Below are positions 28,666 to 37,225 of a stretch of 37,899 nt of DNA, piece by piece. The notes below the pieces were generated by a model, which saw only the letters and a list, made by a program, of their open reading frames with translations, did no database searches and was not told the origin of the DNA. The position numbers and the translations under genes were made by a program. Source of the DNA: an uncultured Sphingobacterium sp. (GTDB lineage: Bacteria; Bacteroidota; Bacteroidia; Sphingobacteriales; Sphingobacteriaceae). The DNA lies in the NCBI GenBank assembly GCA_947630335.1, contig CANRHE010000009.1, forward strand, positions 1 through 37,899. Reading direction: 5' to 3'. The first letter of the stretch is position 1; every line of letters starts with the position of its first letter.

Positions 28666-29993
28666 TAATCTAAACTTCTACGTAAGAACCAAGCATCATT
28701 AATGGTAAATCCAAGATTGATGTTGATATATCGCTCTCTAATCAAGTTGTTTTTTAAAGATCCCTGTTGACCAATCTCCGCCGATATATTTATTTTGGAG
28801 AATGTTCGTCCAAAATTAGTCTCCGGAAGTGGAAAACCAAAACCTGCTGTAATTGCCATATCATTAATTCTGTCATTGTTGTAGCTGATATGGGATTTGT
28901 TGTAGCGAAATCCTAGTCTGTAATCAACAATATTCCAATAATTTACAGAAGTTGGGTCAGGTTTAAACTGGCCTCCAACTGCAAAACCTAAGTTCTTGCC
29001 CAGTTTTGGTTCGCCCACACGCGTTTGAAAATTTGTCCAATCTGCATATTTGAAGTCAGCACCAATCATCCAATTGTATCCCTTTGATAAGGTAAAGCCA
29101 ACATTATGTTTTAATGGAAGATTAATCTTTCTTGGATCACGTTGTAGAAAAGCTACTGTATCCAAAGGAACAGTGGGAGCATCAGGGTCTAAAGAAGGTT
29201 GAGACCGCGTAATAATCTCCGTAGTAGTACTCTTAATTTTATTGTTCAATGAGCCTGAATAACCCAATGTTAGATTCATTGTGTTATTCGCTAATGCTTT
29301 GGAATATTGAGCCCCATAATCAAGCGAAACACCTCTAATTAATCTTTTTTCATCTGCATTGCTATTTAGTATAGTGTAGTCATTAGGGAAGGAGATCGCA
29401 GTTATATCTTTCAATTCTCCAAAAATAAAGCCCACATTAGCTCCTATACTAAATCCTTTGAAAGGAGTTACTCCGTATCCCAGAAAAGCTTTATTGGTAC
29501 CTCCTTGGCCACTTAATGTTTTCACAGATAGCAAAGATCCAACTTGTGAAGACTGTGTATCGTTATATCCAAGATCAGAGTAAGGCATAAGTCCAAAAGC
29601 CATACCTCCAGCTTTTGCCAGTGGTATACCTATTGCAAAGTGCGAGAAAGCAAAGTCGGCAGTTTGACTAGTAGCATTACCTTTAGCTAGCTGCGTCATA
29701 TTACCATATAATCCAGCTTCTAGTATTGTTCTATTGAATGCAGAATAACTAGCTGGATTGGCAATATTCAAAATGGGCAATCCTGATTGATAACGTACTG
29801 CGGTAGATATACCGCCCATTGCTCTAGTCTGTGGCAACAAGTCTTCACGTATTTGTCCCAGCCCAAATTGAGAGTAGGGAGAGTGAGATGTTGTTGTTTG
29901 TGCACTAACTTGTATGGATGACAACACAAGCCCAGTACCTAAGATTAATTTTAAAGTTCTTTTAGCACTTAAAAAATTTGATTTTTCTCGCAT
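28665..29993 (-). CDS. putative outer membrane beta-barrel protein
   Basis: Signal peptide then HSPYSQFGLGQIREDLLPQTRAMGGISTAVRYQSGLPILNIANPASYSA; alternating beta-strand pattern to the C-terminus. Confidence 0.78.
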   Translation of the reverse strand: MREKSNFLSAKRTLKLILGTGLVLSSIQVSAQTTTSHSPYSQFGLGQIREDLLPQTRAMGGISTAVRYQSGLPILNIANPASYSAFNRTILEAGLYGNMTQLAKGNATSQTADFAFSHFAIGIPLAKAGGMAFGLMPYSDLGYNDTQSSQVGSLLSVKTLSGQGGTNKAFLGYGVTPFKGFSIGANVGFIFGELKDITAISFPNDYTILNSNADEKRLIRGVSLDYGAQYSKALANNTMNLTLGYSGSLNNKIKSTTTEIITRSQPSLDPDAPTVPLDTVAFLQRDPRKINLPLKHNVGFTLSKGYNWMIGADFKYADWTNFQTRVGEPKLGKNLGFAVGGQFKPDPTSVNYWNIVDYRLGFRYNKSHISYNNDRINDMAITAGFGFPLPETNFGRTFSKINISAEIGQQGSLKNNLIRERYININLGFTINDAWFLRRSLD

Positions 29994-30142
29994 ATTATCT
30001 GGTAATCCGAAACGGATTGATTTTAGTTCTTTGATTAGGTCAATGCTTAATTGACTTTACTTTTACTACAAAACTATTTATTTTTTAATGAATCCTTTAG
30101 TTGATTTTGTTAAAAAAGGTTAACCTATTATTACATAGCTTT

Positions 30143-31129
30143 TTAAACAAGTTGAAGGTAAAGGATAGATGCAATAATTATAACAAATAAACTTTCGTAT
30201 AGCCATTTAACCTTTGCGTAAGTAAAATAGTAAGCAAGATATATTGCTAACGCTGGAACACAAAGGAGAAAGTGGGTAATACCTATAGAGTTGCTAAAGT
30301 AAAAGGAAGCAATTACTAATAGGATCATGTAAAATAATAATTGAAAAGATTTACGAATGTGAACTACACTTCTAAAGTAATGATCTTTTAATACAGATAA
30401 AAACAGCAACAATCCTAGACCTATAGGAGCCAAAACTATATAATCTTGATAATCTGTACCTATAGGTGAGGTAAGCTTATTATTCATGAAAGGTGATAAT
30501 ATAGCTTCAAATTCATCAAATCTGTCCAGCCAATAATAAATCACACCAATGAGGAAATAGATATTAGCAAATCCTAACAAAGGTGTAATCCACTCTCGCC
30601 AAATGAAAGGCCTAAATAATACTAGGGCAATCCATAATAATAACAGCATGATGATGAATGGGAAATAGATTAGACTTCCAATCGCCACAATAATTCCCAA
30701 GTCAAACATTAAACCCTTTACATCATTTTGTTTATAAATACTAAATAACTTACTCAACATCCATATCGCTATGAAATTGCATATCAATGTAGGCGATAGA
30801 ATAAGGAACGGAAGGAATACACTCACTAATGTGATATACATTAGTGCTGTAAGAAAATTTGGCTTGTTGAAGAAATTAAAGTGGTTTATTACCTTATTTA
30901 AAAAAAAGGCTTGCAGCAATGTCAGTATTAATGCTGTCAGTACATTGGAATAGGGATCGAGACCCATACCAATATCAATGTCCAACAAGTTGTTTAAAGC
31001 AGGCTCTAATAAAACAGGAGGAATCTCACTTGGTAAATGAATGAATATTCCTAAACACAGCAACCCACCGACCAAACAAACGAATAGAATGTTTGCAGGG
31101 GAGAATTTTCTGTGCTGATTAATTATCAT
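30143..31129 (-). CDS. DUF6427 family polytopic membrane protein
   Basis: About eight hydrophobic segments; LFRPFIWREWITPLLGFANIYFLIGVIYYW. Confidence 0.75.
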   Translation of the reverse strand: MIINQHRKFSPANILFVCLVGGLLCLGIFIHLPSEIPPVLLEPALNNLLDIDIGMGLDPYSNVLTALILTLLQAFFLNKVINHFNFFNKPNFLTALMYITLVSVFLPFLILSPTLICNFIAIWMLSKLFSIYKQNDVKGLMFDLGIIVAIGSLIYFPFIIMLLLLWIALVLFRPFIWREWITPLLGFANIYFLIGVIYYWLDRFDEFEAILSPFMNNKLTSPIGTDYQDYIVLAPIGLGLLLFLSVLKDHYFRSVVHIRKSFQLLFYMILLVIASFYFSNSIGITHFLLCVPALAIYLAYYFTYAKVKWLYESLFVIIIASILYLQLV

Positions 31130-31153
31130 TTATACCTACGTAGTTACTTGTTG

Positions 31154-31393
31154 TTATTTATTCTTTTCTAATTTTTTCACTCTTCTATCGATATTAAATA
31201 AGAAGAGATAGATACCAATTACTAGGGTAAGTATCACAGACACTACGACCCATATTTTTCCAGAACTACGTAGTCCAGTGGCCATTTCTACTTGATAAAC
31301 TTGCGTAGTGACTTTGGCAACGCTGTCACTTTGAGCAAAAGCACTCAAACTACCAATAAGTGTTAATAACAATGATAAGTTTATTTTTTTCAT
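31154..31393 (-). CDS. CcmD family protein
   Basis: Short signal + single TM protein (GKIWVVVSVILTLVIGIYLFLFNIDRRVKKLEK) next to ccsA. Confidence 0.75.
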   Translation of the reverse strand: MKKINLSLLLTLIGSLSAFAQSDSVAKVTTQVYQVEMATGLRSSGKIWVVVSVILTLVIGIYLFLFNIDRRVKKLEKNK

Positions 31394-31400
31394 GTCTAAA

Positions 31401-32066
31401 TTAATCTATTTGATTGGCTTTATTTTCTAGTAATCTTAATCTATAGCGGAGGGTGCATATCCATACACCTGTCAGAATCCAACCGATCACAGCTGTATAA
31501 AAAACAGGACGCATATAATTGTCCATATCTATATCACTAAAAGTGGAATTACCTCCACTACCTGGATGTAGAGAGTCCGTTAACTTAGGTAAAATGTATA
31601 ATAGGACGATCATGATCGGGAATGCAAAAATATTATAGACAGCAGAGATACGTGCTCTTTTTTGCTCTTCTTCTAAGGCATTTCTTAAGACCAAATATGC
31701 CAAATACATTAGCGTTGCTATAGCCGAACCATTTAACTTCGGGTCATTCGGCCAAGGTTCACCCCAAGTGATATTAGCCCATTGCATACCTGTGAGCAGA
31801 CCTAGAAAGCAAAATAAAATACCTGTATTCACGGCTTCAACAGCCATAGTGTCATATTGCATCTTTCCTGTACTCAAATATTTGATACTGTAAATTACAG
31901 AAATCAAATATAAGGTTATCATTGAAAACCACATAGGTACATGGAAGTATACATTTCTAATGGTCTCATTTAGTATTGGAAGTACAGGTACAGGCCCCAT
32001 TAAACCAGCAACAACTGAGCTTGATACAAATACAGCTGCTAGAATTTTCCACCAGTTTTTTCTCAT
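31401..32066 (-). CDS. ccsA: cytochrome c biogenesis protein CcsA/CcmC
   Basis: IRNVYFHVPMWFSMITLYLISVIYSIKYL ... GLLTGMQWANITWGEPWPNDPKLNGSAIATLMYLAYLVLR (tryptophan-rich haem-handling motif). Confidence 0.93.
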   Translation of the reverse strand: MRKNWWKILAAVFVSSSVVAGLMGPVPVLPILNETIRNVYFHVPMWFSMITLYLISVIYSIKYLSTGKMQYDTMAVEAVNTGILFCFLGLLTGMQWANITWGEPWPNDPKLNGSAIATLMYLAYLVLRNALEEEQKRARISAVYNIFAFPIMIVLLYILPKLTDSLHPGSGGNSTFSDIDMDNYMRPVFYTAVIGWILTGVWICTLRYRLRLLENKANQID

Positions 32067-32080
32067 TCTTGACTATCTTT

Positions 32081-32740
32081 TTAATCTCGCCAAAGGTACG
32101 GAAATAACAATAAAGAAACAGTAACGGTAATGACATTAATTGCTAATAGTGTCACTATTTCTTTGTCTGAGGATGCACGATCCAATCCTTTTAAGGCATT
32201 TGCTGAAAGTTTTAACAATAAGATTAAGAGCGGTATGATTACTGGAAATGCTAATATCGCCATAATGGTGCTGTTATTTCCAGTTTTGGAACTAATCCCA
32301 GATACCATAGTAAAGACGGTGGCAAAACTAATACTGCCCAAGAGTACCGCTAAAAAATATAAATAAGGGTCTCCAACAGGATTCTTAAATATGATCGAAT
32401 AGATAATATAGGTGACTATCGAAAGGAAAGTCATTAATATTATATTGTAAATAATTTTGGAAAGGATGATTGCCTTTGGACTAGTGATGGAGTAATAATA
32501 AAGTTGTCTGTATTGGCTTTCTTGTGTGAAAGAGCGACTAATAGCATTAATGGATGCAAAGAGTAGAATGATCCAAAATAATGCATTCCAAACAAGCATA
32601 TCTACAGTCTCAAATGCTTGATAGCATACGAAAACTGTAGATACGACATATAAAACTATGCTGTTAATTGCTTGTTTTGATCGCCATTCTAACGCTAGAT
32701 CTTTAGCGACTAAAATTTGTACTTCTTTTAATAGACTCAT
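32081..32740 (-). CDS. ccmB: heme exporter protein CcmB
   Basis: MSLLKEVQILVAKDLALEWRSKQAINSIVLYVVSTVFVCYQAF ... RQLYYYSITSPKAIILSKIIYNIILM. Start trimmed from 32758. Confidence 0.9.
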   Translation of the reverse strand: MSLLKEVQILVAKDLALEWRSKQAINSIVLYVVSTVFVCYQAFETVDMLVWNALFWIILLFASINAISRSFTQESQYRQLYYYSITSPKAIILSKIIYNIILMTFLSIVTYIIYSIIFKNPVGDPYLYFLAVLLGSISFATVFTMVSGISSKTGNNSTIMAILAFPVIIPLLILLLKLSANALKGLDRASSDKEIVTLLAINVITVTVSLLLFPYLWRD

Positions 32741-32794
32741 CTCTATGCAAAGATACATATTTGATGATCTAAACTTGCATCAGAAGTAGGAGCT

Positions 32795-33103
32795 TTAGAT
32801 TTTTTCAACCTTTTTAGCGAGGTCTGCTGTAGCATCAGCAGCTTTATCTAAAACCTGTCTACCAACTTCTTTTGTTTTTTTGTTGAAACTTTCAATGTCA
32901 CTTTGAGCAGATTTAACCATTTTTTCAGCTTTTTTCTTCTGGCTCTTTGTGAGGCTTTCAATTGTTTTTGTAAGCTCTTTAATTTGGCAGTTTGTTCGTT
33001 TTAATTTTTTACGTCCTTGATCTGTTCCTAATAAATAATACGTCACTGCACCTGCTGCTAATCCTACTAAGGCAAATGCTATTAATCCATTTTTGTTTTC
33101 CAT
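32795..33103 (-). CDS. YtxH domain-containing protein
   Basis: LIAFALVGLAAGAVTYYLLGTDQGRKKLKRT followed by a K/E-rich amphipathic helix. Confidence 0.82.
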   Translation of the reverse strand: MENKNGLIAFALVGLAAGAVTYYLLGTDQGRKKLKRTNCQIKELTKTIESLTKSQKKKAEKMVKSAQSDIESFNKKTKEVGRQVLDKAADATADLAKKVEKI

Positions 33104-33203
33104 AATATTGAATGTTATAATGTTTAGCTACTTAATTCTAAGTAAGCAGTACTAAATATAACATCCTAATTTGTAAAAAGTTTGAATGGATTGAAATTGC
33201 TTT

Positions 33204-35042
33204 TTATACTTGTTGTGTTTTTTGTGCAGATTGTAAACTGTAGAGATGGTGGTAGAGACCTGTTCCTTTTGAAAAGAGCTCAGTGTGATTGCCGAAATCG
33301 GCGACTTTACCATTTTCAATAACTAATATATTGTCTGCATTTTTTACAGTTGATAATCTATGCGCGATAATAATGGAGGTTCTGTTTTTCATTAACTCTT
33401 CTAAGGCTTCTTGAACCAGGCGCTCTGACTCCGAGTCCAATGCTGAGGTCGCTTCATCTAGAATAAGTATGGCTGGATCTTTGAGTAGCGCACGAGCAAT
33501 AGCAATACGTTGACGTTGTCCTCCCGATAATTTAACGCCACGTTCGCCCACTACTGTATCATATCCGTCAGGGAAGCTCATAATAAAATCATGCGCATTC
33601 GCCCTTTTGGCTGCCTCAATTACGCTATCCGCATTAGCATCCAAATGACCATAGTTTATGTTTTCGCGTATTGTACCTCCAAATAAAAGCACATCCTGTG
33701 GGACAATAGCAACTTGGTTACGAATGTCAGTTAGGGATATCCCATCGGCCGGAATATCATCGTAGTATATTTCACCAGCTTTGGGCGTGTAGAATTGCAA
33801 TACTAAAGAGGCAATAGTTGATTTTCCTGCACCACTAGGGCCTACTACAGCAATTTTTTGTCCTGCTTCTACAGTAAAGGATAAATTCTTTAAGATTTCA
33901 ATGTCAGGTCGAGTAGGGTATGAAAACTGAATGTTTTGAAAACTAAGCTTACCCATTAATGACTGTTTGATGGTTTTATTCTCAGCACTTACTGTAATAC
34001 TCTCTGATTTTTCATTGAGTATTTCAATAACACGCTCGGACGCCCCAAGTGCACGTTGTATACCTGCATACAATTCAGGAAAACTCCCCATTGAACCAGC
34101 TACAAACATGGAGTATAATATATAAGTCGTCAAATCACCTACTGTTATTTCTCCCGTAGACACTAAAGATGCTCCATACCAAATGACAGTGATGACTGCA
34201 CCGAAAATGCAAAAGATAATAAATGAAGCGAACAAACCTCTAAATGTTGCTCCTTTAATCGCTAAGCTAACAACATTATCTAGTTTCTTACTGTAACGTT
34301 GAGATTCGTAATACTCATTGACAAAAGCTTTAACGTTACTAATTCCTAATAGTGTTTCTTGAACAATGCTATTTGAATCAGCAAGTTGATCTTGCGTTTG
34401 TTTTGATAGCTTACGAATAAATTTTCCAAAGAAAATGGCTGCTACCACCAATATAGGCAGGATGCATAAATTAAGCAATGCCAACTTTGGTGATACCCAT
34501 ACGAGCAAAAGTACACCCAAGATTAGACTGATCGACTGTCTAATGACCTCAGCCAAAGTGGTTGTCATGGTATCTTGGATTTGTGATAAATCCGAAGATA
34601 GTCTACTATTCAATTCGCCCACCCGTCTATTGGCAAAAAAGTCAATAGGTAGAGTGATTAACTTCACATAAGAATCACGGCGGATATTAGCCAGTGATTT
34701 TTCTGCAATTTCGACAAATATGCGTATGCGAAAAAAAGACATAATGGATTGAAAAAGAAGGATCGATATCGATAGTGTGCCGATATACATCAGTTCAGGT
34801 TTTAACCATGGATATGTTTGCTTTCCTTGGGCCGCATCAATCATTGCTCCCAATAATGCAGGAAAGGATAACATAGTGATGCTCGATAAGATTAAGAAAA
34901 CCATACCGACTATGAATTTTCCTTTATAAGGCTTTAAGTAAGCGAAAATATGAAATGCTTTCTTAATTAATTCTTTGTTCAGTTTTGGTTTTGGTAAATC
35001 TTCAGCGTGAGAATCTCCACTATTCAATCTCGGTCTAGCCAT
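33204..35042 (-). CDS. ABC transporter, fused permease/ATPase (MsbA-like exporter)
   Basis: TM domain then VVGPSGAGKSTIASLVLQFY (Walker A), VKLSGGQRQRIAIARALLKDPAILILDEATSALDSESERLVQEAL. Start trimmed to MARPRLNSG. Confidence 0.95.
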   Translation of the reverse strand: MARPRLNSGDSHAEDLPKPKLNKELIKKAFHIFAYLKPYKGKFIVGMVFLILSSITMLSFPALLGAMIDAAQGKQTYPWLKPELMYIGTLSISILLFQSIMSFFRIRIFVEIAEKSLANIRRDSYVKLITLPIDFFANRRVGELNSRLSSDLSQIQDTMTTTLAEVIRQSISLILGVLLLVWVSPKLALLNLCILPILVVAAIFFGKFIRKLSKQTQDQLADSNSIVQETLLGISNVKAFVNEYYESQRYSKKLDNVVSLAIKGATFRGLFASFIIFCIFGAVITVIWYGASLVSTGEITVGDLTTYILYSMFVAGSMGSFPELYAGIQRALGASERVIEILNEKSESITVSAENKTIKQSLMGKLSFQNIQFSYPTRPDIEILKNLSFTVEAGQKIAVVGPSGAGKSTIASLVLQFYTPKAGEIYYDDIPADGISLTDIRNQVAIVPQDVLLFGGTIRENINYGHLDANADSVIEAAKRANAHDFIMSFPDGYDTVVGERGVKLSGGQRQRIAIARALLKDPAILILDEATSALDSESERLVQEALEELMKNRTSIIIAHRLSTVKNADNILVIENGKVADFGNHTELFSKGTGLYHHLYSLQSAQKTQQV

Positions 35043-35081
35043 TATATTGTGTAATCTAAATTGCTTGTTTAGTCTAACGAG

Positions 35082-35089
35082 CAAAGTTA
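35082..35089 (-). promoter_or_regulatory. candidate Bacteroidota -7 box (TAACTTTG) upstream of the ABC exporter
   Basis: Exact TAnnTTTG on the minus strand, about 40 bp upstream of the start. Confidence 0.45.
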
Positions 35090-35117
35090 GTAATATTGAA
35101 TGGCTAGGTTATCAGAC

Positions 35118-35651
35118 TTAAGTCAATTTTTTTGATTTTATGTACGTATACTGCTTATAAACGATGAATAATAACGCCATAAGAGACAAGGAAAGAGCAA
35201 AGATTATGATGTTGTCACTTCTATCTTCATTTTTTAAATCGTCGTGATGACTTCTTAATTTCTCATTTTCTGCTTGCAACTTGGATATCGTCTTCATATA
35301 TGCCGTCACCTGATCATCATATTGATTGGCTAACTGTTGGTATTTGACTGCATGAGCATCTTTTATTGTCAATAACTTACGTGTCTCTATGAATATTTTG
35401 TTGTCATGTTTTATGATCTCTTTAAGAATATCCATAGACTTCTGCATGTCTGCATTAGTTTTGAACAATCCGAAGATGCCTGTTTTTTTGGATAAGGAAG
35501 TGTCGAATGCGCCAAATTTTTGGGTTCGCTCGTTGAGTAAAGCATTCACTTTTGCTCTTTGGACTTCGAAAGAGCTGGTGTCAATTTCAATCGCCCGAGA
35601 TGATTTAACGCTGATTAGTAATACAAATAGTATATAAAAAATATTTTTCAT
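35118..35651 (-). CDS. hypothetical protein: signal peptide, coiled coil, C-terminal TM
   Basis: MKNIFYILFVLLISVKSSRA signal; heptad-like KYQQLANQYDDQVTAYMKTISKLQAENEKLRSHHDDL; TM NIIIFALSLSLMALLFIVYKQY. Confidence 0.7.
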   Translation of the reverse strand: MKNIFYILFVLLISVKSSRAIEIDTSSFEVQRAKVNALLNERTQKFGAFDTSLSKKTGIFGLFKTNADMQKSMDILKEIIKHDNKIFIETRKLLTIKDAHAVKYQQLANQYDDQVTAYMKTISKLQAENEKLRSHHDDLKNEDRSDNIIIFALSLSLMALLFIVYKQYTYIKSKKLT

Positions 35652-35736
35652 GTAATCGATTTTAATCTACTCGAGTCCTTGGACTTGTTGTAAATCATTT
35701 TGTTTAATCGATTCGATAAGATTTTATTTTCTATCC

Positions 35737-36519
35737 TTAAGATTTAAATTCAATCATGATCATTTCGTCTTGATAGAGACCAAGAAGTTGACTAGCATTT
35801 CCTTTGTTGATAGCAATCTCGAGGTAGTTGCTAATTCCGAACAAACATAACTTTTCGCCCTCAGCTACTTCATTGTAATGCCAGCTCATTCTATCAATAG
35901 TTTCGTTGCGCTTGAATTGTAGTACAAAATTTCTGCCTTTTTGTACTTCATTGAATAGTTCTTTACTAATATTACTAATGACATTTCCGAAAGAGTCAAT
36001 ATAGGCCACATGTCCTTTTATAGAATTGGATTCTACGATAGGTGATAACGTTACCTTTTGAAGAGATGATTCAATGGAGGATCCGAGCTCTGTGATAGGT
36101 AAGTCGTTCGCAATATGACAGGCAGCTTTAACGAGAATGTCAGCAAGAGGGAAATGCAAAAAACGAAGGTCTTGCATGATTTCAATCTCTACCAATTGAT
36201 CAGGTTTGTTTTCGCCCAATATTATACTGAAAATGCCGTTGTCTGCACCTACAAAATAATGTCCATTGTACTGCATAGCAATATATCTACACCCTTCCTG
36301 AAAAACAGTGTCTATACCGATAAGGTGAACGGTGTTTTTGGGGAAGTAATGGTATGCATTCTGAATAATGAAAGCGGCGTGTTGGATATTGAAAGAAGGT
36401 ATTTCGTGGGATATGTCTATGAGACGAACTTCGGGAAGCAAAGTCAATATGCTTCCTTTTAATGCAGCCTGGTAGAAGTCGCGGTGTCCTAAATCAGTTG
36501 TTAATGTTATTATCCCCAT
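35737..36519 (-). CDS. SAM hydroxide adenosyltransferase family protein (formerly DUF62)
   Basis: IITLTTDLGHRDFYQAALKGSILTLLPEVRLIDISHEIPSFNIQHAAFII; VHLIGIDTVFQEGCRYIAMQYNGHYFVGADNGIFSIIL; GHVAYIDSFGNVISNIS. Confidence 0.93.
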   Translation of the reverse strand: MGIITLTTDLGHRDFYQAALKGSILTLLPEVRLIDISHEIPSFNIQHAAFIIQNAYHYFPKNTVHLIGIDTVFQEGCRYIAMQYNGHYFVGADNGIFSIILGENKPDQLVEIEIMQDLRFLHFPLADILVKAACHIANDLPITELGSSIESSLQKVTLSPIVESNSIKGHVAYIDSFGNVISNISKELFNEVQKGRNFVLQFKRNETIDRMSWHYNEVAEGEKLCLFGISNYLEIAINKGNASQLLGLYQDEMIMIEFKS

Positions 36520-36859
36520 ACTTTCAACTCATTATGTACAATGAGCTTTTAATGTTATTAAAAATAATTTTTTTTAAAAGACTACAAAGTTAGTAAAACT
36601 GTTAGTTTTAATCTTTCTTTACCGTCAAAATAGTAAATATTTTTTAGAATTAATATTCCGTCTGTCGGAGGACGAAGGAATCCACTTAAATTATCTCGTT
36701 TTATTCCACTAAATCTTACTATAACCTCGCTTTATTTATCAAATAAATATATAGGATGGACTATGCCTATCCATTTGATTGCTAAATTAGTTTCATAAAG
36801 AGATGTTCGTTCCTTATAAGTATTAAGTGCTACTTAAAGGAGGGTTTAATAAGGGGTTG

Positions 36860-36954
36860 ATTCGGACTTCATACGGGTTTAACTCGGATTCATCCGAATG
36901 AAGTCCGAATGAAGTCCGTATGAAGTCCGAATGAAGTCCGAGCGATGTCCGTAC
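36860..36954. repeat. 11-bp tandem repeat array (AATGAAGTCCG units) with inverted half, potential hairpin
   Basis: 36897-36951: aatgaagtccg|aatgaagtccg|tatgaagtccg|aatgaagtccg|agcgatgtccg; left half cggacttcata|cgggtttaact|cggattcat in reverse orientation; 17-bp perfect stem 36860-36876 / 36916-36932. Confidence 0.92.
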
Positions 36955-37225
36955 AAAATGTGAGTTATTGTAGAGGATGTAGGAAGCATTTGGTAATGAA
37001 TTCACGATACACGAAAGCTAATGAGGGAGAAAGGTTGTTTATTTTACTTATTAATAGATAATCATTTCTATAGAAATTAGTTGATAATAGATTTTGTAGC
37101 TTTTAAAGTGCTTTATCTAAAGTGTAGCACAAAATAAATGCATTTTTTGTTTAGTGGTTACAGAAATTTTTCAAAAAATCTTCCTTATATTTATTGTGAT
37201 AATTTTACCATTAAGACTAAGAATA

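Noticed and set aside
36115-36462. 115-aa plus-strand ORF
   Set aside because: Antisense to the conserved SAM-hydroxide adenosyltransferase gene; no recognisable family.
36860-36954. CRISPR array
   Set aside because: Units are only 11 bp, directly abutting with no unique spacers, and change orientation; no cas genes nearby.
36823-37005. 60-aa minus-strand ORF (MNSLPNASYILYNNSHFVRTSLGLHSDFIRTSFGLHSDESEL...)
   Set aside because: It is a translation of the 11-bp repeat array; the repeated peptide arises from the DNA repeats, with no independent coding evidence.
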